A stretch of 64,000 nucleotides of DNA from an uncultured Lachnospiraceae bacterium (GCA_910579275.1 CAJTTO010000004.1:1-64000); one strand, 5' to 3'. Counted from the first letter of the stretch, positions 44,342 through 53,735 are shown. Notes: generated by a model not told the origin, from the letters alone. Numbers and translations are program-made.

Positions 44342-46234
44342 CTACTTGCGCGCCGAAAACCACGCAATCAGGAGTCCTGCTGCCAGAAACAGCAATGTGC
44401 CGCCTGCCATCCCCGTATCAAACAGTCGGGAAAGGTCAATCACATCTGCCGCACCCACGACCGCCAGAACTGCCAGCCCGATACCGACAAGCCCCTCGCC
44501 TGCAATCAGACCGGAACAGAACAGAATACCGCTGCCTGCCTCTCCGTCAGCATCATTCGTCCTGCGAAAGCGCAGCTGCCTGATAAGACCGCCTGCCATA
44601 ATCGGCACGGACAGTTTCAATGGCAGATACAGCCCGATTGCCACAGGCAGTACCGGAATTCCGAGAACCTCCATTACAACCGCGATAAACACGCCGATAA
44701 AGACAAGCGTCCACGGCAGGCTCCCATTCATGACGCCCTCCACAATCATTTTCATAAGCGTTGCCTGCGGCGCGGACAGCTCCGTGGAACCAAATCCCCA
44801 CGCCGCATCCAGCAGTATCAGTACGCCGCCGATGGTGACAGCGGACACAACGGCGCCTATCAGCTCCCCGATCTGCTGGTTTCTGGGCGTCGCCCCCAGC
44901 AGATATCCCGTTTTTAAATCCTGAGACGTGTCGCCGGACATCGCTGCTATAATGCAGATAATGGATCCTATGGCTATCGCCCCGACCATTCCCTGCGCAC
45001 CGCTGTTTCCGGCGGACTTAAGCGCCATTGTCGCAAACAGCAGGGTTGCTATCGCCATGCCGGATACAGGGTTATTGCTGCTGCCAACAAGCCCGACCAT
45101 TCTCGAGGAAACAGTCGCGAAGAAAAAACCAAACAGGGCAATCAGCAGCGCGCCGGGAATCGAGACCGGAATATCGGGAAAAAGTGCGATGGCAAGAATC
45201 AGCAGAATGATGGCAGTCACGACCACTTTCATATTGATGTCCAGTTCTGTCCTCTTTGCTTTATCCGCTGTGCCGCCCCTGCCTGTACCACTTTTCCTTA
45301 AGTCTTTTATGGTCTCCGCAAAAGTTGCGGTAATCAGCGGCATGGACTTGACCAGACTGATAATTCCTCCTGCCGCCACCGCACCCGCCCCGATATAGCG
45401 GATGTAACTGCTCCAGATGACTTCCGCCCCCTGCGCGGCATACATCTCGGCAATGGTCTCTGACGCGGGATAAAGTACCGTGTCGCTGCCGAAAGAGACA
45501 ATTGCAGGTATCAGCACAAACCATCCTAAAATACCGCCTGCAAATAAGTAGGACGATATCCTTGCCCCGCAGATATACCCTACGCCAAGCAGGGCAGGAT
45601 AGACTTCCGACGAAAATTCTGTCCGGAGTGCCTTGACCGGAATCGTAACCGTACCGGACGCCGCCTTTAATCCGTCTATGACAAACTTGATTGCCGCGGA
45701 AATGCCCATTCCTGCAAAAACGGCACGCGCGGAAGTGCCCCTGTCCTCTCCGGCAAGAAGCACTTCCGCGCACGCTGTCCCCTCAGGGTACGGAAGCGTG
45801 TCGTGTTCTTTTACAATCAGCGCATTTCTAAGCGGAACCATAAACAGGACGCCGAGCAGACCGCCCATCAGCGCGGTCAGCGAGATAGACAGCATTCCCG
45901 GCGCATCGCTGACCCCCTCCGTCGCCCACAGAAAAAAAACCGGCATTGTAAAAATTGCGCCTGCCGCGAGCGACTCCCCAGCCGAGCCGATTGTCTGCAC
46001 CATGTTGCTCTCCAGTATGGATTTCCTTTTCAGGAGGATTCTTAAAATCCCCATGGAAACGACAGCCGCCGGAATCGACGCCGAAACCGTCATCCCCACA
46101 CGCAGTCCCAGATATGCATTGGCAGCGCCAAACACCACTGCCAGAAGCACACCTGTCGCCACGGATGTCACGGTGAATTCCGATGTCACCTTTTCCGCCG
46201 GAACATATGGCTTAAACTCTTTTTGGTCTTTCAT
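44342..46234 (-). CDS. OPT family oligopeptide transporter
   Basis: A 630-residue protein with about 15 hydrophobic segments. The start region PYVPAEKVTSEFTVTSVATG followed by LLAVVFGAANAYLGLRVGMT is the OPT family signature, with NAYLGL-x-x-G-MT. Later landmarks are HDTLPYPEGTACAEVLLAGE and GDTSQDLKTGYLLGATPRNQ. OPT proteins import small peptides with protons. Start at the ATG at 46234, with GGAG nine bases before; a start five codons earlier has no site. It lies six bases or so after the amidohydrolase gene, so uptake and hydrolysis of the same compound is likely. Confidence 0.92.
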   Translation of the reverse strand: MKDQKEFKPYVPAEKVTSEFTVTSVATGVLLAVVFGAANAYLGLRVGMTVSASIPAAVVSMGILRILLKRKSILESNMVQTIGSAGESLAAGAIFTMPVFFLWATEGVSDAPGMLSISLTALMGGLLGVLFMVPLRNALIVKEHDTLPYPEGTACAEVLLAGEDRGTSARAVFAGMGISAAIKFVIDGLKAASGTVTIPVKALRTEFSSEVYPALLGVGYICGARISSYLFAGGILGWFVLIPAIVSFGSDTVLYPASETIAEMYAAQGAEVIWSSYIRYIGAGAVAAGGIISLVKSMPLITATFAETIKDLRKSGTGRGGTADKAKRTELDINMKVVVTAIILLILAIALFPDIPVSIPGALLIALFGFFFATVSSRMVGLVGSSNNPVSGMAIATLLFATMALKSAGNSGAQGMVGAIAIGSIICIIAAMSGDTSQDLKTGYLLGATPRNQQIGELIGAVVSAVTIGGVLILLDAAWGFGSTELSAPQATLMKMIVEGVMNGSLPWTLVFIGVFIAVVMEVLGIPVLPVAIGLYLPLKLSVPIMAGGLIRQLRFRRTNDADGEAGSGILFCSGLIAGEGLVGIGLAVLAVVGAADVIDLSRLFDTGMAGGTLLFLAAGLLIAWFSARK

Positions 46235-46255
46235 CCTTATAATCTCCATTATTCT

Positions 46256-47428
46256 TTATAGCCCGTCCCGATAGACGATTTCTCCATTAATAATCGTCAT
46301 CCGTGTATTGGTGAATACCTCCATGGGATTGCCGTCAAAAATCGCGATATCGGCGTCCTTTCCGGGCTCTATGCTTCCGATTCTGTCCGATACACCGCAT
46401 ATTGCGGCTGCGTTGACCGTCATTGCGCGGAATCCGTCTTCCAGTGAAAGGCCATGTTTTACGCTAAGCCCCACACACATTGGCAGAGACTGTATCAGGG
46501 ATACCGGATGGTCTGTCGTGACTGCCACCGTCACGCCTGCGTTGGCAAGGATTCCGGCCGTCTTAAATGCAACGTTCTGGACTTCTATCTTGTTTCTCGA
46601 CGTCAGATCCGGCCCCACGATAGCCGGAAAGCCCTCCTTTGCAAGCTCTTCGGCGATTAGATGTCCCTCGCTGCAGTGGTCGAGTGTCATATTCAGCCCG
46701 AACTCCCTCGCAATGCGAATCGCGGTAAATATGTCGTCCACACGGTGCACATGCGCTTTGAGGGGAATTTTCTTTTCAAAGACAGGACGCCACGCTTCGT
46801 AATGGAGATTATAGTCCGTCTCGCCGCGACTGTATTTTTCCAGATAATCCTTCGCGTTGACAAGCTCATTCCTGAGCATGCCGGCAATTGCCATGCGCGT
46901 CACGGGCGAAGTATTCATACCTGCATAATTTACTTTTGGGTTTTCACCAAAAGCAATTTTCATGGCAGAAGGAAATTTGAGTACCAAGTCATCAATCCGT
47001 CTGCCGCTAGTCTTTACAACGGCAAATTGACCGCCGACAACATTTGCGCTGCCGGGGCCGATATTTGCCGAAGTAATGCCTGCCCGCACTGCGTCCGCAA
47101 ACGCTGCATCCATGGAGTTGATGGCATCTATGGCACGCAGCATCGGCGTGACGGGATGGACTGTCTCATTGCAGTCATCACCCTCCTGCCCTTTTTTCTC
47201 CTCCGTGATGCCCATATGGCAGTGTGCTTCAATAAGCCCCGGCATTACCAAGTGATGGTTCACATCTATTTTTATGCAATCCGCCGACTCAGGGAGTTCT
47301 ATCGTGGGAGACACCTCGAGGATTTTTCCCTTTTTTATCAGGATACTCCCCTCGAAGATATCTTCCTTATACTGCCCTCGTATTTTGTCACTCATGCTGC
47401 GGATTGCCGCATTTTTCAATAATAGCAT
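46256..47428 (-). CDS. Metal-dependent amidohydrolase
   Basis: A 390-residue amidohydrolase-superfamily enzyme. Motifs: MPGLIEAHCHMGI (HxH metal ligands), PLKAHVHRVDDIF (third His), MTLDHCSEG (fourth His), VTTDHPVS (catalytic Asp) and IGSIEPGKDADIAIFDGNPM closing the beta-sandwich. It is nearest to the imidazolonepropionase-like/prolidase-like group of unknown substrate. Direct coupling to an OPT peptide importer suggests a dipeptide or peptide-like substrate (inference). The ATG at 47428 is twelve bases from GGAAGGG, rather far, so the start is slightly unsure. Confidence 0.85.
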   Translation of the reverse strand: MLLLKNAAIRSMSDKIRGQYKEDIFEGSILIKKGKILEVSPTIELPESADCIKIDVNHHLVMPGLIEAHCHMGITEEKKGQEGDDCNETVHPVTPMLRAIDAINSMDAAFADAVRAGITSANIGPGSANVVGGQFAVVKTSGRRIDDLVLKFPSAMKIAFGENPKVNYAGMNTSPVTRMAIAGMLRNELVNAKDYLEKYSRGETDYNLHYEAWRPVFEKKIPLKAHVHRVDDIFTAIRIAREFGLNMTLDHCSEGHLIAEELAKEGFPAIVGPDLTSRNKIEVQNVAFKTAGILANAGVTVAVTTDHPVSLIQSLPMCVGLSVKHGLSLEDGFRAMTVNAAAICGVSDRIGSIEPGKDADIAIFDGNPMEVFTNTRMTIINGEIVYRDGL

Positions 47429-47464
47429 TTTATTACCATGCCCTTCCTGTCATTAATTTTTCAA

Positions 47465-48346
47465 TTAATTTCTGTTGAGCGGATCTACGGGCACTCCGTC
47501 TTTCGTAAGTTTGTAGTATATATTTGCTCCCTCTGCTGTGTAATAGATTGTCGGTTTTGCAATTTTCCCGACTACGTCGCCGGCAGAAACCCTGTCACCC
47601 GGCTCCAAGCTGATATCGGTAAGCTGTCCGTAGGTAAGCGCATACCCGCTCCCCAAATCAAAACGAATTGTGTTTCCGGTCTGCGCGTCATAGTAGACAT
47701 CCGTCACAATGCCGTCTGCTGCCGCAGTAATTGTCTGTCCCTCACTTGCCGCAACAATAAGCGCCGGATTATAGTGATACTGCTGCATTGTTGTGTGATA
47801 CACTGCCTTGTCCATGCTGTAATCCATCAGCACATCCCCGACAACCGGAAGCGCCAGCGCTGCCACGTCAGAAAATGTAAGCGGGGTATCCTCCTGACTG
47901 CTTTGTGCTTTTCCGTCCATGAATACTGCCGCCTTGTCCGTTCCTTCGATTGCCTGATCCTGTCTGGTATTTTCAACCTGACCGGAATTTGCCTCTGTAA
48001 AAGCAGGGTCGACATCCATATCGTTGTTGTCGCTCAAATCATACATATCGTCGTCCACGAATCTGGAATCACCTTTCTTGTTCCCTCCGAGATCCGCATC
48101 CGCTTTACCCGACACGAATCTGGTGTCTGCCAGACCAGCGCCGCCTTCCTCTGCTGTAATATTTTCCGGGCTGCCGCCCTGCTCAAGTTTTGCAAAATCT
48201 ATCCGATTTTCTTCCTTTTCCGCGTCGCCCTGCGATGACATGTACACGCCCGCAAGAGTAAGTGCCGACAACACAAATACTGATGCTGCAATGATACTGA
48301 TCTTTTCTTTCTGCAAGGCAGGACGTTTGTTATTTCGTCTGTTCAT
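47465..48346 (-). CDS. SpoIIQ-like protein with degenerate LytM (M23) domain
   Basis: A 293-residue protein with one N-terminal membrane helix (IIAASVFVLSALTLAGVYMS), a disordered acidic linker, and a C-terminal LytM-fold domain (about 195-285): VAASEGQTITAAADGIVTDV, FDLGSGYALTYGQL, VSAGDVVGKI. In active M23 peptidases the metal ligands lie in HGNGY-type, YAHL and HLHFE motifs. Here they read LGSGY, YGQL and ANIYYKL, so all the histidines are missing. SpoIIQ anchors the forespore side of the engulfment channel. The neighbour is SpoIID-like, as in Bacillus. ATG at 48346 with GGAGGGAAAGG. Confidence 0.72.
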   Translation of the reverse strand: MNRRNNKRPALQKEKISIIAASVFVLSALTLAGVYMSSQGDAEKEENRIDFAKLEQGGSPENITAEEGGAGLADTRFVSGKADADLGGNKKGDSRFVDDDMYDLSDNNDMDVDPAFTEANSGQVENTRQDQAIEGTDKAAVFMDGKAQSSQEDTPLTFSDVAALALPVVGDVLMDYSMDKAVYHTTMQQYHYNPALIVAASEGQTITAAADGIVTDVYYDAQTGNTIRFDLGSGYALTYGQLTDISLEPGDRVSAGDVVGKIAKPTIYYTAEGANIYYKLTKDGVPVDPLNRN

Positions 48347-48427
48347 CCTTTCCCTCCATTTCTGGCAAGCCATACGTTTTTGCCTGTACATAGCATTGAC
48401 TCGTTGAAAGGATTTTATGCAGACATT

Positions 48428-49147
48428 TTACTCGTAAATATTTACCTTTATATCACCGAAAAAGTATTTTAATATTTCGTAAAAATCCATGCCCTGCCGC
48501 GCCAGTTCATAGGCATAATTCAGGGAAAACCCGACCCCGTCGCCCGCCTCCGACACAAGCATTCCCGATGCGGAAGTGGTAAAAAAAGGAGCGGCGATTA
48601 CCTTGTCCTCTCTTGTAATCACCGCTCCCTTTGTCGCCTCTGACGCCCTTTGGAGTTCGTTTAACCGGATGCCTTTCTCGTTGTCCGACAACGCATCCGT
48701 ATGTATTTTGTAAAAATTTGTCTTTTCCAGTTTTATTGCGTCGTATTCCAGAATATCCGGACACTGCCCTGACTCCCACGCAGCCACGATATTGCTGCGG
48801 CACACTATGGAGAGCGCCTTTAGGTACTCCTGTTCGGGATCGTGCGCGGCATCCTCGTCCGCAATAAAATCCTCCGATGTGCTGAATACGATATCCTCCG
48901 GTATCATCCGGTACATGACTCGCTGGGTAAATTCCTCCGGACTGTAATAAAAGATTCCGATGTCCTCGTCCACCGAGACCGCAAAGCACTCATCTATGAA
49001 ACTTACATCCTCGATTTCCTGTTTCCACCCGCTCTTGTCCGGCTTGACAAACATCGTCCCGACCAGCGGAATGCACACGATAAACACCACTACTTTCGGT
49101 ATTCTTTGCAAAATTTTCACCATACCATTACCAGCATCGCCAATCAT
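48428..49147 (-). CDS. SpoIID-like protein, catalytic residue apparently lost
   Basis: A 239-residue protein with an N-terminal membrane helix (KVVVFIVCIPLVGTMFV). The SpoIID domain can be followed: EEFTQRVMYRMIPEDI, EYLKALSIVCRSNIVAAWES and TKGAVITREDKVIAAPFFTT with SASGML. In lytic SpoIID the first block has A/S-E-M-P with the catalytic Glu, where this protein has Y-R-M-I-P, so Arg replaces it. Usual SpoIID is about 340 residues; this is shorter. SpoIID degrades septal peptidoglycan during engulfment. A scaffold-only role, or decay, is possible. It is followed by the SpoIIQ-like gene. Confidence 0.68.
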   Translation of the reverse strand: MIGDAGNGMVKILQRIPKVVVFIVCIPLVGTMFVKPDKSGWKQEIEDVSFIDECFAVSVDEDIGIFYYSPEEFTQRVMYRMIPEDIVFSTSEDFIADEDAAHDPEQEYLKALSIVCRSNIVAAWESGQCPDILEYDAIKLEKTNFYKIHTDALSDNEKGIRLNELQRASEATKGAVITREDKVIAAPFFTTSASGMLVSEAGDGVGFSLNYAYELARQGMDFYEILKYFFGDIKVNIYE

Positions 49148-49165
49148 GCATTCTTATTATAAGTA

Positions 49166-49384
49166 TTATGCAAAATCTGCAATCCTATTCGTAATTATTG
49201 TGCGGTTCTGGGCGAACTCTTTTTTCAGTCGTTGCAAGTGCTGTTTTTCATTTTTTCTTTTAGGCACAGTATATTCTTCAACCAAAACCTCCTTATTAAA
49301 CTTATATCCTCGTATCAGAGTATTTATTTTTTCAACATTTTTAAAATTAATCTTCTGGCACAATGCTACAATAAAATCCCTCAC
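49166..49384 (-). CDS. Short unknown ORF, possibly a remnant
   Basis: A GTG-started frame of 72 residues, Lys/Asn-rich, AT-rich in composition compared with its left neighbours. I recognise no domain. No ribosome binding site is visible, so it may be a fragment of an AT-rich accessory gene related to the DUF1016 islet next to it. Confidence 0.25.
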   Translation of the reverse strand: MRDFIVALCQKINFKNVEKINTLIRGYKFNKEVLVEEYTVPKRKNEKQHLQRLKKEFAQNRTIITNRIADFA

Positions 49385-49517
49385 ATTACATCATAAAACA
49401 TCTTTACAATCTGCTTATATTTGTTATCGAAAATTGCTCCCGAATGTTTCCAATACATGCATATCATCAATTATAACACTGCCAATTGAATAATTATTTT
49501 CTTCTCTAAAATCAAAG

Positions 49518-49536
49518 ACACAGCGTGTAGCAAATT
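49518..49536. repeat. ACACAGCGTGTAGCAAATT repeat, downstream copy
   Basis: Overlaps the stop codon end of the DUF1016 gene and matches the right half of the palindrome at 50564-50590 with two differences. Another relative, ACAAACTGTGTAGCCAATTT, lies at 50784-50803. Confidence 0.5.
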
Positions 49537-50548
49537 ATTCTGTTTTATTTTCACTATACATCAATTGATTACGTTCTAATTCATCCCGCAGTTCTTCTAC
49601 CGTAGGCAGCACTGTCATATATTTAGAAGCGAATATTTGTTCGCTTTCGTTTAAAACAGAATATTTTACCATCGTTTCATCTTTGTCTGTGCAGAAAATA
49701 ATACCAATAGTTGGGTTATCATCTGTCTGACGTTTTAAATCATCAAACATACGAATATACATATCCATCTGCCCGATATCTTGATGTGTCAGTTTATGGC
49801 TTTTCAAGTCTATCAGCACAAAACACTTTAAAATATAATTATAAAACACCAAATCGATATAGAAATCTGATGTTTCGGTGCATATGTGCATCTGCCTATC
49901 TACAAAGCAAAATCCTTTACCCATTTCCAGCAAAAATATCTGCAAATGGCTGATAATTGCACTTTCAACATCTTTTTCAATAATTTTATTAGGATTGCTG
50001 ATACCCATAAATTCCAAGACATATGGATCTTTTACAAATTTGGGTGTTTGTCCTGCTTTATCTGGAAACTGTGTTGAAAGAATACGCTTATAATAACCTG
50101 ACTTTATATTACGTTCCAGCTCTCTTACAGACCAATATTCATTTGCGGTTTCCTTTAAATAAAAATTGCGTTCGCCCTCATTATCCAGTCTCATTATTGT
50201 CCTAAGATGAGACCAATGAACTTTTCCAAGCATTGAATAACCATATGATTCTTTTGAAAATGTCAAATATAACTGTCTGCAATTTCTAATAGTCGCAACT
50301 GAAAAACCCGAACCATACTCACCCGAAAGTTCTTGTGACAATCTCTTTATCAGATATGAGCCATATTTTGCCTTAGACGTCCCTTTTTGCTCTTGTTCAA
50401 CAATTCTCTCTCCAATATCCCAATAAGCATAAGTCATAATATCATTAACTGCCGCATAGGCTGTATTTTTTGCATGTTCCAATATCTCGTGAACGTCTCT
50501 ATAGAACTGACGTTCTTCTTCACTGTCCATCAAGTCTAATTTTGACAC
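49535..50548 (-). CDS. DUF1016 (YhcG-type) PDDEXK nuclease family protein
   Basis: A 337-residue protein. The N-terminal DUF1016 domain has YWDIGERIVEQEQKG, LIKRLSQELSGEYGSGFSVA and QLYLTF (about residues 40-105). The C-terminal PDDEXK nuclease core reads TSDFYIDLVFYNYILKCFVL then IDLKSHKLTHQDIGQMDMYI, giving the D...D-x-K catalytic set. Homologs such as E. coli YhcG are mobile accessory genes often next to restriction systems or toxin modules. It starts with GTG at 50548 after GGAGGGAATGTAGAA. AT-rich codon use compared with neighbours and flanking short repeats suggest acquisition by transfer. Confidence 0.85.
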   Translation of the reverse strand: MSKLDLMDSEEERQFYRDVHEILEHAKNTAYAAVNDIMTYAYWDIGERIVEQEQKGTSKAKYGSYLIKRLSQELSGEYGSGFSVATIRNCRQLYLTFSKESYGYSMLGKVHWSHLRTIMRLDNEGERNFYLKETANEYWSVRELERNIKSGYYKRILSTQFPDKAGQTPKFVKDPYVLEFMGISNPNKIIEKDVESAIISHLQIFLLEMGKGFCFVDRQMHICTETSDFYIDLVFYNYILKCFVLIDLKSHKLTHQDIGQMDMYIRMFDDLKRQTDDNPTIGIIFCTDKDETMVKYSVLNESEQIFASKYMTVLPTVEELRDELERNQLMYSENKTE

Positions 50549-50563
50549 TTCTACATTCCCTCC

Positions 50564-50590
50564 AATTCGCTACACAGTGTGTAGCGAATT
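50564..50590. promoter_or_regulatory. Perfect 27-base palindrome before the DUF1016 gene
   Basis: AATTCGCTACAC and GTGTAGCGAATT are perfect inverse arms around AGT. The element ends right at the ribosome binding site of the DUF1016 gene, so it could be an operator, an RNA hairpin masking translation, or the end of an inserted segment. Confidence 0.6.
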
Positions 50591-51039
50591 CAAAATATTT
50601 TCCTGTCCGCTGCAATCCCTGTTTTTCATTGCTTTTTCTTTAAAATCATATCATTTTGATATGTTTTTTCATTTATATGGTTTCAACGCTGGTGTAACCA
50701 AATTGTACCCAAGATAAAATTTTACCAAAAGTTGTGACAACGTCGCAACTTTTTAAAACAAAACTACATTGCCACAATTGGTTACAAACTGTGTAGCCAA
50801 TTTATATTTGTCTTTGCATATGTTTACCCAATACTGCACAACATTCGGCAAAGGCAAGCTGCGAATTATTTGTCACGCCATGCCATGCAATTTTTTCTCT
50901 ATCCTTAACTTCACCACCTTCAGTTTCGATACCGGATCACCATCCCATATGCTGCCCTGCGATTTCAAAATTGCTTTAGCTAGTTCCTTTCCAGTCATTG
51001 TTCACATTGTGCTGTCGTACCCCCCCCACCAGCATTTCA
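50591..51039. other. AT-rich gene-poor stretch
   Basis: About 450 bases without a supported gene. It contains a small hairpin (CATATCATTTTGATATG, 50647-50663) followed by six T on the plus strand, a GTGTAGCCAATT repeat copy at 50784, and a 41-codon minus-strand frame at 50873-50998 starting MTGKELAKAILKSQG that lacks a ribosome binding site. Confidence 0.45.
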
Positions 51040-52797
51040 TCACATATTCGGCGTGCGCCTATTGCCCCCTCCAGTCAGTCTCTTCGTCAGTTTGTCAAAA
51101 ATCACGCTGCACACAATGACAACCGTATTGTCAAACACGACCGCAATCGCAAGGCACACGGCGATTGTCGCCAGCACGCTCGCCGCAATCCCGCCGATGC
51201 AGCCAAAGCGCAGCGCCGTAATATGCAGTTTTCCCTGGACGACCACAAAAAGCGCATACCAGTGTATGAGAATCATGGAGTAACTGTACTTTGCGAGCAG
51301 CCGCACAAGCGCATTTGACCTGCTGCGGAATTTGTCCTTGTTTGCCAAAAACAGAGTGAAAATTCCACATGCAGCCACAACCATTGTCGGCGTACCGCCA
51401 TACACATAATTCATCCACGACGCGTCACGGACAACAACCATGACCATGATAATATATGATGCCACCGCCGCAAGCACAATCATTCGGTTTCTTCGGGATG
51501 CGCCTGCAAGCGCATTCTGTCTGGTCAGGATAAAGCCCAACAAAAAGACGCCCTCCCATCCTGCAAGAAACGTGGATGCGCCAAATGTCATTCCAATTAA
51601 TGGAAGATAGGTTGTCAGCACATTGAGTATCAGTATAACCGCCGCAATCGAAAAAAGAAGACGGTCACTCATATGCTGCACCATTACCCGGAAAAACGGT
51701 GTCACCAGATACAGTGCCACAATCGTATAAATCAGCCAGAGATGCGGAGCGGCATCCGGTGCGCCTGTCACAATCCGTCTCAGCGATGTGGTCAGGTTTG
51801 CCGGCGGCAGAAACCGAACTTCATTGTTTAAATGCAGTATCAAAAAATAATAAGCGATGAGCGGGATAATGACTTTGGACGCGCGCCGGATATAAAAGGC
51901 TGCAACACGCTCCTCGCGCTTTCCCCTTGTATTCAAAAGCAGTGTTCCTGACAGCATGATATACAGCGGATTACAGCACAGTCCCAGACTCAGCCCACAG
52001 ATGAGAAGCAGATTTTTCCATCCGGCGTCAGCCAGTCCCACCATGGGCGAGCAGGTGTGTGCAAGTATGACAAACACTGCCGCCAGAATGCGCAGATAAT
52101 CCAGATAGGTTTCTCTGTCCTCTGTCGGTTCGGCACCCAGAAAAACATTTCTGACATATCCTCCTGCCGTAAATCCGCCCTCCCTGATGCGGACGGCGTG
52201 CGCCCAAAAAATCAGGCACAATCCGACAATCGCTGCCGGAAAATACCACAGGCAGATGTACATTGTATCCCCTGAAATATATGGTGTCACCTTCATCGGT
52301 TCACTGCATCCCGTTATTCCGGCAAGCCGGAAATCGCCATCGACATCCAGACGCAGCGCGCAGTATTCCCCATGCGGTATCGGAAAAAGAATCTGCGTTT
52401 CCCCTGCTTTGATATTCCCTTTGACAGAGTTTTTTTCCGCATAGCCTTCCCACTCTTTTGCATAAAAAACCTGTACGGGCAGCGGATTTTCCGCAAATGT
52501 CTCGAACGCCAGCGCAACGCCGCCAAGCTGCATTCCGGCCGGCAGGGTCAGTATCAGCTGCGGGTCTTCCCCGGTCACATGAAAATCCTTTCCAACCGCC
52601 GTGAAATCCATTCCGTCCGACATGGGAGACGCTGTCACCTCATATCCGGAAAACTCCATCTGGCATCCCGACAAGTCTGACAGGTTTCCCTGCAGCTCGT
52701 AGTGATACGACAGACTCCGGTAAAAAATAATGCCGAGTATAGCGAGCATCAGTACACCCAGCAGAAGATATGCACCCTTTTCTTTCAAACTTTTCAC
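51040..52797 (-). CDS. Acyltransferase family 3 membrane protein
   Basis: A 585-residue protein. One N-terminal helix (GAYLLLGVLMLAILGIIFYR), an exterior beta-rich domain (about 35-165), then an acyltransferase 3 membrane domain starting TYLDYLRILAAVFVILAHTC (conserved catalytic His) with RRASKVIIPLIAYYFLI and YIIMVMVVV helices. These enzymes move acyl groups from cytoplasmic CoA to exported sugars, here probably envelope polysaccharide. It starts with a GTG overlapping the stop of the lipid kinase gene as GTGA, so it is coupled to the hprK operon. Confidence 0.85.
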   Translation of the reverse strand: MKSLKEKGAYLLLGVLMLAILGIIFYRSLSYHYELQGNLSDLSGCQMEFSGYEVTASPMSDGMDFTAVGKDFHVTGEDPQLILTLPAGMQLGGVALAFETFAENPLPVQVFYAKEWEGYAEKNSVKGNIKAGETQILFPIPHGEYCALRLDVDGDFRLAGITGCSEPMKVTPYISGDTMYICLWYFPAAIVGLCLIFWAHAVRIREGGFTAGGYVRNVFLGAEPTEDRETYLDYLRILAAVFVILAHTCSPMVGLADAGWKNLLLICGLSLGLCCNPLYIMLSGTLLLNTRGKREERVAAFYIRRASKVIIPLIAYYFLILHLNNEVRFLPPANLTTSLRRIVTGAPDAAPHLWLIYTIVALYLVTPFFRVMVQHMSDRLLFSIAAVILILNVLTTYLPLIGMTFGASTFLAGWEGVFLLGFILTRQNALAGASRRNRMIVLAAVASYIIMVMVVVRDASWMNYVYGGTPTMVVAACGIFTLFLANKDKFRSRSNALVRLLAKYSYSMILIHWYALFVVVQGKLHITALRFGCIGGIAASVLATIAVCLAIAVVFDNTVVIVCSVIFDKLTKRLTGGGNRRTPNM

Positions 52798-53735
52798 GAT
52801 TGTCCTCCGCTTACCATAATGTCCATCGCCTGTTTATCATTGGTCAATGCCACCATCCTGTGCTTTCCGCCAAATTCCCCGTCAAGTGTCCACGCAACGT
52901 CGTCCTCGGATTCCACTGTCAGCTTTCCTGATTTGAAGCTGTACATATATGCCGTGTCGATATTCTGTATGGCAAGCGCCGCTAGAATCGAATTCAGCTC
53001 CATCGGATTTTTGGGCATTTTGATAAGCGTCACCTCAAAAAGCCCGTCATCCAGCGCAATCTCTCCCTTGAACACATTGCCCGCAATGCTCTTAAAGCCG
53101 CCTACCGAATGGGAGTTCGTCACCATTCCAAAAATAAATTCATCCTCGATGACCCTGTTCTCGCCCGTTTCTGACACATATGTCACTTTCATACGGTTGG
53201 ATTTTATATTCTGTAAATGTTTTACGCCCTCCAAAAGATATGCCATATGCCCCAGCATATTTTTCATTTCCTGCGGCGTTCCGTATGAAACTTCTGTAAA
53301 CAGTCCGAATGCGGCAATATAGACAAACACGTCATCGTTGAAGCGCCCGACATCACACGGAAATACCTTGCCGCCCACCGCAATCTCCGCAGCCTTTTTC
53401 ATGGCGGACGGGATTTTGAGACTGATTGCAAAATCGTTGGTACTGCCTGCCGGTATATATCCAATCGTTGTCTTAAAGCCGGATTCTGTCATTCCTGTCA
53501 CAATTTCGTCAAGCGTTCCGTCCCCGCCGCTGCACACGACAAGCTCATAATCCTTCTTCCGCTCACGCATTATTCTTTTGGCGTCACCTCTGCACTGGGT
53601 CGGATAGACAGTCACCTCATAGCCGGACTTTACCAGAATATCCACAATATCCAAAAGATGGTTTTTTATCAGTCCTTTGCCGGAGTGCGGATTTACAATA
53701 AACAATGCCTTTTTTAATAACGTATTTTCACTCAT
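52794..53735 (-). CDS. Diacylglycerol/YegS-type lipid kinase
   Basis: A 313-residue DagK-catalytic family protein: FIVNPHSGKGLIKNH, the nucleotide motif VVCSGGDGTLDEIVTGM, YIPAGSTNDFAISLKIP and ALDDGLFEVTLIK. It phosphorylates diacylglycerol or a related lipid at the membrane, feeding lipid recycling after lipoteichoic acid synthesis in Gram-positives. The start ATG shares one base with the whiA stop (TGATG) and the end overlaps the acyltransferase start. Full length. Confidence 0.9.
   Translation of the reverse strand: MSENTLLKKALFIVNPHSGKGLIKNHLLDIVDILVKSGYEVTVYPTQCRGDAKRIMRERKKDYELVVCSGGDGTLDEIVTGMTESGFKTTIGYIPAGSTNDFAISLKIPSAMKKAAEIAVGGKVFPCDVGRFNDDVFVYIAAFGLFTEVSYGTPQEMKNMLGHMAYLLEGVKHLQNIKSNRMKVTYVSETGENRVIEDEFIFGMVTNSHSVGGFKSIAGNVFKGEIALDDGLFEVTLIKMPKNPMELNSILAALAIQNIDTAYMYSFKSGKLTVESEDDVAWTLDGEFGGKHRMVALTNDKQAMDIMVSGGQS

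Noticed and set aside
47465..48346. Active M23 endopeptidase
   Set aside because: All metal-binding histidines of the LytM fold are missing, so an enzymatic call would be wrong.
50873..50998. 41-codon minus-strand frame beginning MTGKELAKAILKSQG, reminiscent of HicA N-termini
   Set aside because: Lacks a ribosome binding site and the RGSHH-type HicA motif, and no HicB is adjacent.
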